DNA of 64,000 nt from Methylocapsa sp. D3K7. GTDB lineage: Bacteria > Pseudomonadota > Alphaproteobacteria > Rhizobiales > Beijerinckiaceae. This document shows positions 1-8,079 of this stretch, in pieces. The notes beneath the pieces are model-generated. The model searched no databases. It saw only the letters and a list, made by a program, of their open reading frames with translations, and had not been told where the DNA came from. Within the stretch, counting starts at the first letter, position 1. Each line of letters begins with the position of its first letter. The translations under genes were made by a program, and so were the position numbers. The DNA lies in NCBI RefSeq assembly GCF_029855125.1, contig NZ_CP123229.1, positions 620,001 through 684,000 of the forward strand. Reading direction: 5' to 3'.

Positions 1-1566
1 GAGCGCATCGCGCAAAGCTCCCGCTTCGGAGCTGGAAAAACCAATCTCGGCCAAATCCTCGACATATGAGCCAATCAGTCCCGGGTGACTGAGAAGAAGC
101 AATAAAATCAATCCTTCACGCGCTGGAAGGCGCGACTGTCCAGGCCGGAACAAGGGGGAGGTCATGAGATTTCGGCTCACCTGCGGCGGGAGAGTCAAAT
201 CGGTTTGGAGCCCGCCAACCCTTTGCCAGGAGGGTCTGGATCCGGGGGTCCTGGCGGCCCCCCTGAACGGGCGGGAGGGGTCTCTCGTAAAGAACGGCCG
301 GCCAAACAACCGCGGCAGGCGCGCCTTGAATTCCGCCTGATAATAGCGGTGCAGCGTCTCGTCCCTGATGTCCCGGACGATCTCGCCAAAACGCCGCTCG
401 AGCCCGGCGCGGCGTTCGGGTGTCGCGAAGATTTTGTTTTCGGTCTCCCGGATCCAGATCAAATCCGCGAGCGGCTGTGCCTGGGCCAGCAGCTGCGAAA
501 CCGCCTCACGCCCCCCCGCGCGGGCGAGATCATCCGGATCTTCGCCTTCGGGCAAAAGCGCGAAGCTCAAAGACCGGCCCGGCCCGATCAGCGGCAGCGC
601 CATGTCGATGGCCCGGTATGCGGCCTTGCGGCCCGCCCGGTCGCCATCGAAACAAAGCACGGGCTCTTCCGCCATTTTCCATAAAAGTTCGCATTGCTCG
701 GCGCTCAAGGCGGTGCCAAGCGGCGCGACCGTGGCTTCAAACCCCACCGATGCCATCGCAATCACATCGATATAGCCCTCGACAACAATGAGAGGCGTTC
801 CATCATGCGCGGCCTTGCGGGCGCGATGATGATTAAAAAGGATGGCGCCTTTGTGGAAGAGCGCCGTTTCCGGCGAATTGAGATATTTTGCCTGGGCGTC
901 CTTGGCGAGCGCCCGGCCGCCAAAGGCGATGACCTTGCCGCCCGCATCATGGATCGGAAACATGATGCGGTCGCGGAAACGGTCATAGGGGACCGCGATC
1001 TCCTCGCCATGGATCAAAAGCCCGGCCTCGATCATCGCTGGCACGGGGATTCCCCGGGCCGCGAGGGCATCCCGCAAGGCATATTTTTCCGGCAAGGCGT
1101 AGCCCAGCTGAAACCGGCCCTGCGTTTCGGAATCGAGGCCGCGCCCGGCGAGATAAGCGCGGGCGGCGCTCCCGTGCCCTCCAGCAAGTTGCGTGCAAAA
1201 ATACGCCGCCGCGAGCGCCAACACTTCATGCAGGCTTGTGCGGGCTTTCTCTTCCGCCTCGGCCTCAGGCGAAACGCGCGGCAGGGCGAGCCCCGCCTCA
1301 TGGGCAAGCTGTTTGACCGCCTCCGGAAAACTCAGCCCCTCGGTTTCCATCAGAAAATCGAAGATATTGCCATTTTTGCCGGCCGAATGATCAAACCAGG
1401 CCATTTTCTGGTCATTAACGAAGAACGAGGGTGTCTTTTCGGAGTTGAAGGGGGAGAGGCCCTTCCATTCCCGCCCTGCCCTTAACAATTTGACGCGGTG
1501 GCGCACAACCTCCGATACCGGAAGCCGGGCTTTGATCTCATCGAGAAAGGACGGCGGAAATCGCAT
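1..1566 (-). CDS. dnaG: DNA primase DnaG (C-terminus outside window)
   Basis: Primase that makes RNA primers for replication. 522 codons are visible from the ATG at 1566, still open at base 1; the family is about 600-650 residues, so the helicase-binding C-terminus is missing. The start reads MRFPPSFLDEIKARLP, as in rhizobial DnaG. The toprim core is clear: EGYIDV near residue 262 and DGDRAG near residue 310. The N-terminal CHC2 zinc-finger region is present but its ligands are replaced: SPFN stands where CPFH is expected and FDHSAG where the last two cysteines are expected (residues about 40-63). Such zinc-less primases are known to me in Bradyrhizobium relatives, so I read this as lineage-specific rather than broken. 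Confidence 0.95.
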   Translation of the reverse strand, partial: MRFPPSFLDEIKARLPVSEVVRHRVKLLRAGREWKGLSPFNSEKTPSFFVNDQKMAWFDHSAGKNGNIFDFLMETEGLSFPEAVKQLAHEAGLALPRVSPEAEAEEKARTSLHEVLALAAAYFCTQLAGGHGSAARAYLAGRGLDSETQGRFQLGYALPEKYALRDALAARGIPVPAMIEAGLLIHGEEIAVPYDRFRDRIMFPIHDAGGKVIAFGGRALAKDAQAKYLNSPETALFHKGAILFNHHRARKAAHDGTPLIVVEGYIDVIAMASVGFEATVAPLGTALSAEQCELLWKMAEEPVLCFDGDRAGRKAAYRAIDMALPLIGPGRSLSFALLPEGEDPDDLARAGGREAVSQLLAQAQPLADLIWIRETENKIFATPERRAGLERRFGEIVRDIRDETLHRYYQAEFKARLPRLFGRPFFTRDPSRPFRGAARTPGSRPSWQRVGGLQTDLTLPPQVSRNLMTSPLFRPGQSRLPAREGLILLLLLSHPGLIGSYVEDLAEIGFSSSEAGALRDAL

Positions 1567-1647
1567 GGTCGCACCACCGAATCAAAGGCGCGGCGAACCG
1601 TAAAGAACTATCATACTTATCCCGCCAATTCACAGGCAGGCCGGACG

Positions 1648-2307
1648 TCATCTGTGATGCAGCTGGTCATTCTCGGCGATATGCGCTTGCCAATCGTGGC
1701 GCTCAAGCTCTGGATCGAGATGCTCCTCCAGCGGCCGCCCCACGCAAAGGTATGCGACAAGCTTCCAGGCTGGCGGAACCGCGAGGGCGCGGCAAACCTC
1801 CACGGGATCGAGGATGGAGACCCAGCCGACGCCAAGACCTTCGGCCCGCGCCGCGAGCCATAAGGTGTGCACCGCCGCAACCACGGAATAGTCCAGCATC
1901 TCCGGCATGGTTTTGCGGCCAAGGCCGGCGCCTGCGTCCGTCGCATGGTCGCAGAAGACCGCGAGGTGGACAGGCGCTTCGCGCAGCCCCGAGAGTTTGA
2001 GATTGGCATAGCGCGCCGCCCGCTCCCCTTCATAGCAGGCCAGCGCCGCCGCGTTGCAGGCTTGGAAATTGGCCAGCACCACGTTCCGCGCGGACGGCGT
2101 TTCGACGCTGACGAAGCGCCAGGGCTGGCTGTTGCCGACCGATGGGCCGCGGGCCGCCGTGCGCACCAGCGCCTCAATGATCGACGGCTCCACAAGGTCC
2201 GGCTTGAAACGGCGCACGTCCCGCCGCCATGCGAAAAGGTCAGCCAAGCGGGCGCGAAAAACTTCGTCGAATTGCGGCGGATCGCCCTGCCCTGCCCCGC
2301 GCTGCAC
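1648..2307 (-). CDS. bluB: 5,6-dimethylbenzimidazole synthase BluB
   Basis: Nitroreductase-fold flavoprotein that cleaves FMNH2 with oxygen to give 5,6-dimethylbenzimidazole, the lower ligand of vitamin B12. 219 residues, normal for BluB. Diagnostic features are RRDVRRF near residue 28 (flavin phosphate binding), ARGPSVGNSQPWRF near residue 52 and GVGWVSILDP near residue 165. ATG at 2307; a shorter start is possible. It lies 81 bases downstream of the dnaG start on the same strand. No cobalamin riboswitch is seen in the 41-base gap to ychF. It implies that the organism makes or remodels cobalamin. Confidence 0.9.
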   Translation of the reverse strand: MQRGAGQGDPPQFDEVFRARLADLFAWRRDVRRFKPDLVEPSIIEALVRTAARGPSVGNSQPWRFVSVETPSARNVVLANFQACNAAALACYEGERAARYANLKLSGLREAPVHLAVFCDHATDAGAGLGRKTMPEMLDYSVVAAVHTLWLAARAEGLGVGWVSILDPVEVCRALAVPPAWKLVAYLCVGRPLEEHLDPELERHDWQAHIAENDQLHHR

Positions 2308-2348
2308 CGCCGCCTCCGCTGAAAAGTTTCTTTTCTTAAAGCATCCGC

Positions 2349-3446
2349 TCAGTTCGCGAAGCGGAAATGCAGCACGTCGCCGTCCTCGACACTATACTCT
2401 TTCCCCTCAAGGCGGAATTTGCCCGCCTCGCGCGCCCCGGCCTCACCGTTGCAGGCCACATAATCCGCGTAGGAGATGGTCTCGGAGCGGATAAATCCCT
2501 TTTCGAAATCGGTGTGGATCACGCCCGCCGCTTGCGGCGCCCTGGTGCCTTGCGGGATCGTCCAGGCGCGCGCTTCCTTCGGCCCCACCGTGAAAAATGT
2601 GATCAGCCGCAACAGCCCATAGCCCGCCCGGATGACACGGTTGAGCCCCGGCTCCTTGAGACCCACGGCTTCGAGATAGTCCTTGCGCTCCTCCTCGGCC
2701 AGGACCGCGATCTCGCTCTCGATCTTCGCTGACACGATCACCGCGCTCGCGCCTTCTTCCGCCGCTCGCCCCTGCACGGCTTTGGAGAACTTATTGCCGT
2801 CGGCGGCGGCGGCTTCCTCGACATTGCAGACATAGAGCACCGGCTTCGACGACAGCAGCCCGAGACCGTCAAAGAGCTTTTGCTCCTCGGGTTTGACTTG
2901 CGCGAGCCGCGCCGGTTTGCCCTCCCGCAGCAGGACAAGACAGCGCGTCGCAAGGTCAAGCAGCTCCTTGGCTTCCTTGTCGCTGCCCTTGGCTTTCTTT
3001 TCCCAGGCGCTCGCCCGCTTCTCCAAGCTTTCGAGATCGGCGAGCATCAATTCGGTTTCGATCGTCTCGATATCATCGATGGGCGAAATCTTGCCTTCGA
3101 CATGGGTGATGTCGCTATCCTCGAAGCAGCGGACGATATGGGCAATCGCGTCGCATTCGCGGATATTCGCCAAAAACTGATTGCCGAGCCCCTCCCCCTT
3201 CGAGGCGCCGCGCACCAGGCCCGCAATATCGACAAAGGTCAGCCGCGTCGGAATGATCTCCTTGGAGCCGGCAATTTTGGTGAGTGTTTCAAGCCGCGCG
3301 TCCGGCACCGCGACATCGCCGACATTCGGCTCGATGGTGCAAAAAGGATAGTTCGCCGCCTGCGCCGCCGCCGTCTGCGTCAGCGCATTGAAGAGAGTCG
3401 ATTTGCCGACATTGGGCAGACCGACGATGCCGCATTTGAAACCCAT
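2349..3446 (-). CDS. ychF: Redox-regulated ribosome-binding ATPase YchF
   Basis: Obg-family P-loop NTPase that binds ribosomes and prefers ATP. 365 residues, full length. P-loop GLPNVGKST lies at residues 8-16, followed by TLFNALT. Switch II DIAGLVRGASKGEGLGNQFL is visible near residue 72. The helical domain spans roughly residues 130-200 and the C-terminal TGS-like domain ends in VEDGDVLHFRFAN. ATG at 3446. The vapC-like gene ends upstream, 12 bases away on the same strand, so transcription may continue through. Confidence 0.96.
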   Translation of the reverse strand: MGFKCGIVGLPNVGKSTLFNALTQTAAAQAANYPFCTIEPNVGDVAVPDARLETLTKIAGSKEIIPTRLTFVDIAGLVRGASKGEGLGNQFLANIRECDAIAHIVRCFEDSDITHVEGKISPIDDIETIETELMLADLESLEKRASAWEKKAKGSDKEAKELLDLATRCLVLLREGKPARLAQVKPEEQKLFDGLGLLSSKPVLYVCNVEEAAAADGNKFSKAVQGRAAEEGASAVIVSAKIESEIAVLAEEERKDYLEAVGLKEPGLNRVIRAGYGLLRLITFFTVGPKEARAWTIPQGTRAPQAAGVIHTDFEKGFIRSETISYADYVACNGEAGAREAGKFRLEGKEYSVEDGDVLHFRFAN

Positions 3447-3458
3447 GGTGAGATTGCC

Positions 3459-3905
3459 TTATGGTGCCGCGAGGCGTTTGGAAAATTCGGGGTTGAAGGG
3501 ATTGGCGATCCGCATGCCGGAAATCACACGGCCGTCTTGGAGGTCCTCGGAAATGAACAGCTTGCAGCCCGCCATGAGAGCCGAGGCGACCAGCAAGGCA
3601 TCCCACCATTCAAGGCCCGCTTCGTCCTGAACCGCCCACGCCTTTGCTGTCGTTTTCGCATCGAGGGGAGCGATGCACCATGGCATGAGATGCGTCAAAT
3701 AGCTTCGCGCCGCATCCAAGGGCACGAGCCGCCGCCGCTGGGTGAGAACCTGATAACATTCATTTAGATTTTGCGGGCTCAGGGCCAAGGTATGGCTGGC
3801 GATCGCCTGTCTCAGCACATTCGCCGCCGTGCCGCGCTTCACGGGATCGGCCGGATCGAGGGCGTAAATCAGAATGTTCGTGTCGATCAAGAGCCGCGCG
3901 GTCAT
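3459..3905 (-). CDS. PIN-domain VapC-like toxin
   Basis: 148-residue PIN domain protein, probably the ribonuclease toxin of a type II toxin-antitoxin pair. Acidic metal-binding residues are visible: DTNILIYALD at the N-terminus, NECYQV near residue 65, and EWWDALLVASA near residue 100 with SEDLQDG after it. ATG at 3905. The ribbon-helix-helix antitoxin gene starts upstream on the same strand and its reading frame runs into this gene. The RNA target cannot be told from sequence. Confidence 0.85.
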   Translation of the reverse strand: MTARLLIDTNILIYALDPADPVKRGTAANVLRQAIASHTLALSPQNLNECYQVLTQRRRLVPLDAARSYLTHLMPWCIAPLDAKTTAKAWAVQDEAGLEWWDALLVASALMAGCKLFISEDLQDGRVISGMRIANPFNPEFSKRLAAP

Positions 3906-4119
3906 AAAGCTCGTCCCGTTTGGGCAAACCAGCGGAAAGCCCAGGAAACCCCGGACCGCTCAAGAACACTTCGAGACCGGCGATCTGATCCTTGCCGCGC
4001 CCCATGCGGGTTTCCAAGAGAGCGCTCACAAAAGCCGACATGCTTGATCCCGCCTTGGCGGCCTCGATCCGCAGCCATTCGGCGACATCCTCGGGCAATG
4101 TGATGGTGACATTTTTCAT
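3760..4119 (-). CDS. Ribbon-helix-helix antitoxin (VapB-like), reading into vapC
   Basis: Starts MKNVTITLPEDVAEWLRIEA, a typical ribbon-helix-helix DNA-binding N-terminus, then AKAGSSMSAFVSALL. The recognisable antitoxin part is about 70 residues and reaches KRDELYDRAAL where the toxin ATG (3905) lies. The frame then stays open for about 48 more codons inside the toxin gene, in another frame. Either the native stop has been lost by a small indel, or the antitoxin has an unusual tail. The ATG at 4119 is chosen because the motif starts there; an ATG at 4140 is also in frame. Confidence 0.7.
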   Translation of the reverse strand: MKNVTITLPEDVAEWLRIEAAKAGSSMSAFVSALLETRMGRGKDQIAGLEVFLSGPGFPGLSAGLPKRDELYDRAALDRHEHSDLRPRSGRSREARHGGECAETGDRQPYLGPEPAKSK

Positions 4120-4150
4120 GACACGGATATCGTGTGACACAGGTTCTGTG

Positions 4151-4501
4151 TCAAGCTCCGAGATGTGTTCTGAAAAAGTCGCCCGAAAATTTGCCCCAGT
4201 TTAGAAACATGTCGATGACTCCGAAGGCGAAGAGGCCGTAGCCCCAATATTCCAGCGGGAGCCCGAAGAACATGCTCTTTTTTCCGGGATGATCGAGGGT
4301 CCGGCCATAGTAGACGCAAGGCGGCCCCCAGAACAAAAACAATAAAACGCTGGTTGTTTCCCGGCTCAGATGGAATGCGGTGCCGACGCCCCCCGCGATG
4401 AATACGGCCACGAGAAAGAAAACGGCGACCAAATATCCAAAACGAGAAAAGAATTCCATGATTTGCCCCGCGTCCACCCATGCAAAATTGTGCTTCGTCA
4501 T
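4151..4501 (-). CDS. Small membrane protein, unknown
   Basis: 116 residues from the ATG at 4501 (MTKHNFAWVDAG); a longer start at 4573 would add 24 residues. Three hydrophobic stretches suggest membrane segments: FGYLVAVFFLVAVFIAGGVG, TTSVLLFLFWGPPCVYYG and YWGYGLFAFGVIDMFLNWG. I do not recognise a named family. It lies upstream of the toxin-antitoxin pair on the same strand. Confidence 0.6.
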   Translation of the reverse strand: MTKHNFAWVDAGQIMEFFSRFGYLVAVFFLVAVFIAGGVGTAFHLSRETTSVLLFLFWGPPCVYYGRTLDHPGKKSMFFGLPLEYWGYGLFAFGVIDMFLNWGKFSGDFFRTHLGA

Positions 4502-4663
4502 ATCGCCAAAAGGCGTGCCGCCGCCAGCGGCGATTTCAACGCCGCAAAAGAAAGTCCGAAGCGCCGCAGGCAAAGCTTGCCTTAAACCGAACGGCCGCCG
4601 TCAAGCGTGAAGGGGTTTTGAAGTCAAGGACGGCCAAAAGGCCGAGATGAACCCTTCACTGGA

Positions 4664-5395
4664 CTACAGACCGAGGTGCCCCCTCAGCCATGTGATAATA
4701 GGCGCCACATGAGGTCCCAAGGTCTCTATAATCTTTGACCAACCTTCGTAGCCTGCGTAGGCAGTCGGGCCAAATTTTACCGCTTTCCAAAGTGCGTTGG
4801 TGCCGCTAGCCACAATAAAGCGCCATTCCCGAACGGGATCGAGAGGGCCGAGTGGGTCAGGAGGCGGCGATGGCGGCGCAGTGTTGAAACTTGCTGCGTC
4901 TGTATCAATGGTCGAGCCTGGGGGAAGAGGCTGTGCGATAGCACCGAGCGATTCTGAGACACTTGGCTCGAACAGTGTAGGAGTATTATCCTCCACAACC
5001 TTAATAATATTTTCAATCGCATCCATTGGCAGTGGGGCTTCCAAATGCCCACTGCGCACGGACTCGTAGAAATCTTCCGTTGCGGGATAATAGGCACGAA
5101 GCCCGATATGTTGTTCGAGAAGAACCTTGAGTTTTGCGGCGAAAGGCACTGGAAGCATGTCCAAGTCGCCGGCAAACATTGAACGGATGATACGAGCCTC
5201 GGCATCCGCCAGAAGAAAATTTCCATCTTGAAGTTGAAGCGGAAGATATGCGACGTATAGATCAAGCGTTTCCGCATAATCGATTCGTGCATTCCATCTT
5301 CCACTTCTAAGCAATCGTGCGGTATCGGTTGCTAGAACCCGGCAAGCTTCGAGCCTATTCTTGTGATCTTGCTCACCGCCTTTGAACGGAAACAC
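4664..5395 (-). CDS. C-terminal part of the split duplicated protein (frame 2)
   Basis: Open frame of about 243 residues from a GTG at 5395. The same frame stays open upstream through 5396-5545 with protein-like sequence (EEPTQPAPIENVPSAVSFG) right up to the run of eight G at 5549-5556, where the upstream gene's frame ends 18 bases later. I therefore read it as the C-terminal third of the 5529-7139 gene, separated by a one-base shift. It contains an alpha-helical region (LEACRVLATDTARLLRSGRW, LDMLPVPFAAKLKVLLEQHI) and a C-terminal WLRGHLGL. Function unknown. It could be translated separately, but no good ribosome site is seen before the GTG. Confidence 0.55.
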   Translation of the reverse strand: MFPFKGGEQDHKNRLEACRVLATDTARLLRSGRWNARIDYAETLDLYVAYLPLQLQDGNFLLADAEARIIRSMFAGDLDMLPVPFAAKLKVLLEQHIGLRAYYPATEDFYESVRSGHLEAPLPMDAIENIIKVVEDNTPTLFEPSVSESLGAIAQPLPPGSTIDTDAASFNTAPPSPPPDPLGPLDPVREWRFIVASGTNALWKAVKFGPTAYAGYEGWSKIIETLGPHVAPIITWLRGHLGL

Positions 5396-5528
5396 CGGCC
5401 AATTTTCTGGAGAAGCGACAACGGTGATCGTAGCTTTTGATGTCCATCCGAAAGAAACCGCAGAGGGAACGTTTTCAATCGGAGCGGGCTGCGTAGGCTC
5501 CTCGACACTCAGTGCAGACCGCGACGAG

Positions 5529-7139
5529 CTAATTGCTGTACTCGCGGCGGGGGGGGAGGCCTGCCCAGGCCACTTCGCTAGTAAGCGCGGCTATATCCGG
5601 CGCCTCTGTGGCGGCAAGGGCTCCAGTCCGATCGGCCAGCCCTTTTTTGATCGCAGCGTTGACGGCAGCCGGTCCTTGGCTCCAAAGGGCTTCGTCGATC
5701 TTGACATAGACGAGTTCGCGTTCTTCTTTTCGGTGGTGGCCCTTGAGACGATCCTCGTACCAATCTGTCCAGACTTCCCAGTCTTGATCAGTGCGTAGGA
5801 GCGTTTCTTTCATTTCTAGCCACAAAGACCGTAGTTGTGCTGGCTGGCCCTGGCTCATAGGCGGTGGACCCTTAGGCCATAGTTCTGTACCCGCCATTAC
5901 GGAAGCTGCAATGTCCTCCTCGATACGACGAGCATCGATGGAAACCGCAAACCAAAACGCGTCCGCTGCGATGATGGGAATATCGCCGTTGTCGAAGGCG
6001 AGCATGGCTCGGCTGCAAGCGTAGGAGGCAAATTCGACATCGTCGGCCCCCCCATAGGCGGAACCTGAGGTTGTCTGGGCAGCTGTGATGGCGGCTTCGA
6101 TGGCAGGGACCGCGTCATCAATTGCGAAAACACCGGTTTGCATCGTTAAGCCGCCGCCAAAATTGGCAGCGTCGTAGGGATTTGAACCGCTTAGCCGGCC
6201 TGGAAATCTGGCTACAGCCCAGGAGGCACCTGCCATGCGGAAGACCCGCAACATGACATCGGCGAAGAATTCCGGGTCGGAATTTCGGCGTTGAACCGAC
6301 TGAACAACCGGTAGAACACGCAAGGCTATCCGCACAGTGAAAGCAGTCGCCACCTCAGACGGCCGCGTTCGCAGCCACACCTCCAATTCCTTTCTGTTCT
6401 TAATATTGGGAAAAGGCTCGTCCTGTACGGGTGAGGGTTCCGGTGGTGGATCTTGCTCTACTGCCAGCCGTAAGATCTCGGCGTTAACAGCTGCAGGGCC
6501 TTGCTTCCATAGGGCGGCGTCGATGCGCACATAAGCGAGTTCGCATTCATCGTCCTTTACATTTCCATTAAGACGGTCACGGTACCAATTGGTCCAGACG
6601 CCCCAGTCCTGCTTCGCGGCGAGAAGCGCAGCTTCCATATCTTGCCATAATGACATGAGAGGTTCCGGCCCAACCAGATGCAGCGGCCATAGCGGCGAAC
6701 CGGCGATGTCGGACGCTGTCGCGCCCCTTTCTACGCCCGTCGCATCTGAGGATACGGCTGACCAAAAATCGAGTTCTGCATTGGTGACTATTCCCTCGCT
6801 AACCATGACACCTGTGGTCGAGATAGCAGCCTTCGCTAAGGCAAAGATGTCCTCAGCACAGTAAAAGACCTCATCAGCAAGAGATGGTTTAGAAACACTA
6901 ACACGGGCAGCTTGGGCGGCCATGCCAGCGCTTCTTGCGATAGATGACGCGCTGCCAAATGCGCCGAGGTTGACCGGCGGCCCGGCGTATCCCTTGGTTG
7001 AGATGGAATATCTTGCCACAGTCCATGCAAAAGCCAACGCGCTAAATACAGGTAGAGCGATATCAGTTGGTTTGTAGCGCAATGTCTCCTGCACAAAAGG
7101 CAAGAGGCGCAAAGCCGCGCGCGCGGCGAGCGCCACCAC
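5529..7139 (-). CDS. Unknown protein with internal duplication (N-terminal part of a split gene)
   Basis: 536 codons from the GTG at 7139. It holds two homologous halves: VVALAARAALRLLPFV near the start matches ATAFTVRIALRVLPVV near residue 265, and WYRDRLNGNVKDDECELAYV near residue 195 matches WYEDRLKGHHRKEERELVYV near residue 470, each followed by a WxQGPAAVNAxI motif. I recall this architecture in rhizobial hypothetical proteins but know no function. The repeat suggests the protein really begins further upstream (DDWVSWRQKQPHDVV, around 7180), but only weak start codons lie between the in-frame TAG near 7213 and the GTG. The stop at 5529 comes just after an eight-G run that probably shifts the frame. 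Confidence 0.65.
   Translation of the reverse strand: MVALAARAALRLLPFVQETLRYKPTDIALPVFSALAFAWTVARYSISTKGYAGPPVNLGAFGSASSIARSAGMAAQAARVSVSKPSLADEVFYCAEDIFALAKAAISTTGVMVSEGIVTNAELDFWSAVSSDATGVERGATASDIAGSPLWPLHLVGPEPLMSLWQDMEAALLAAKQDWGVWTNWYRDRLNGNVKDDECELAYVRIDAALWKQGPAAVNAEILRLAVEQDPPPEPSPVQDEPFPNIKNRKELEVWLRTRPSEVATAFTVRIALRVLPVVQSVQRRNSDPEFFADVMLRVFRMAGASWAVARFPGRLSGSNPYDAANFGGGLTMQTGVFAIDDAVPAIEAAITAAQTTSGSAYGGADDVEFASYACSRAMLAFDNGDIPIIAADAFWFAVSIDARRIEEDIAASVMAGTELWPKGPPPMSQGQPAQLRSLWLEMKETLLRTDQDWEVWTDWYEDRLKGHHRKEERELVYVKIDEALWSQGPAAVNAAIKKGLADRTGALAATEAPDIAALTSEVAWAGLPPRREYSN
5549..5556. repeat. G8 homopolymer at the frame junction
   Basis: Eight consecutive G on the plus strand (C8 in the coding strand) exactly where the frame of the 5529-7139 gene would have to change to continue into the 4664-5395 frame. 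Runs of this length are prone to slipped-strand change and to sequencing error. Confidence 0.8.
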
Positions 7140-7377
7140 GACATCATGCGGCTGTTTTTGTCGCCACGAGACCCAGTCGTCGCGATCGCTTATCTTGGCC
7201 AGCAGCCTCTCCTACGAAAACATTTCGCTGCGCGTAGCATGGCGTCCCGGCCAAGATTCAGCAAGAGATCCTCACTTAATTTCCCGCGAAAACCCCCGAT
7301 CTTACATCTTCAAAGTGGATCGTACTTGACATAGGAGAGGCCGCTGTCCGCGCGGTTGCGATTTTTTTTGGTGCCAT

Positions 7378-7413
7378 CGTACCAAAGTGTTTCACGTGAA
7401 ACGTTTTGGTACG
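7378..7413. other. parS-like centromere palindrome
   Basis: 36-bp near-perfect inverted repeat centred on CACGTG. The core TGTTTCACGTGAAACG (7388-7403) differs at one base from the ParB-binding consensus TGTTTCACGTGAAACA, and the arms CGTACCAAA and TTTGGTACG extend the symmetry. It lies in the intergenic space between cmk and the duplicated unknown gene. parS sites cluster near oriC in alphaproteobacteria, and the aroA-cmk block is near the origin in Brucella as I recall, so a chromosomal ParB site is plausible. parAB itself is not in the window. Confidence 0.7.
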
Positions 7414-7440
7414 ATTGGCACGTCAAATCGGACATTCCGG

Positions 7441-8079
7441 CTACCCTCGCGCGGCGACACTCCGCGTGCCTTGCACGATGGCGAGCGCGGCCTTGAAGGC
7501 GGCCTGCGCGTCCAGCGCCGTCGTATCGAGGACGATGGCGTCCTTGGCCGGAACCAAGGGCGCCGTGGCGCGGTTTTTGTCGCGTGCGTCGCGCCGCAAG
7601 ATTTCTTCCAACACGGCGGCGTAATCCGTGCGTCCGCCTTGCGCGCTCAATTCCAAGGCGCGGCGCGTGGCCCGCGCCTCAGCGCTCGCGGTGACAAATA
7701 TTTTCGTGCAGGCTTCCGGGCAAATCACGGTGCCGATGTCGCGGCCATCGAGCACCGCGCCTCCAGGCCGCCGGGCGAAGGCGCGCTGCAATTCGACAAG
7801 CGCTGCGCGCACCTCCGGGATCGCCGCGACGATCGACGCCGCTTCCGCCATCTCGCGCCCGCGCAGCGATGCTTCATCGAAATCGGTCAGCGCCAACCCC
7901 CGCGCGGCGGCGATCGCGGCGGCTTTGTCGGCAAGGTTGCGGCCCTGCTCCATCAGCGCCCGCGCGGTGGCCCGGTACAGGAGCCCCGTGTCGAGATGCG
8001 GCAAATCAAAATGCCGCGCCAGATTGCGCGCCAGCGTGCCCTTCCCAGACGCCGCCGGGCCATCGATGGCGATGATCAT
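7441..8079 (-). CDS. cmk: Cytidylate kinase
   Basis: Phosphorylates CMP and dCMP with ATP in pyrimidine salvage. 212 residues from the ATG at 8079: [15 protein letters not shown] holds the P-loop at residues 7-15. [12 protein letters not shown] (near residue 31) and [15 protein letters not shown] (near residue 120) are CMP-binding motifs of the family. The start overlaps the aroA stop as ATGA, so the two genes are translationally coupled. In most Rhizobiales rpsA follows cmk; here the parS-like site and an unknown gene follow instead, so local order is rearranged. Confidence 0.95.
   Translation of the reverse strand: MIIAIDGPAASGKGTLARNLARHFDLPHLDTGLLYRATARALMEQGRNLADKAAAIAAARGLALTDFDEASLRGREMAEAASIVAAIPEVRAALVELQRAFARRPGGAVLDGRDIGTVICPEACTKIFVTASAEARATRRALELSAQGGRTDYAAVLEEILRRDARDKNRATAPLVPAKDAIVLDTTALDAQAAFKAALAIVQGTRSVAARG

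Noticed and set aside
205-1485. Several plus-strand open frames over dnaG
   Set aside because: Arg/Ala/Pro-rich shadows; the minus-strand DnaG reading is continuous and has clear motifs.
2308-2348. Cobalamin riboswitch before bluB
   Set aside because: The gap is 41 bases, too short, and no B12-box sequence is seen.
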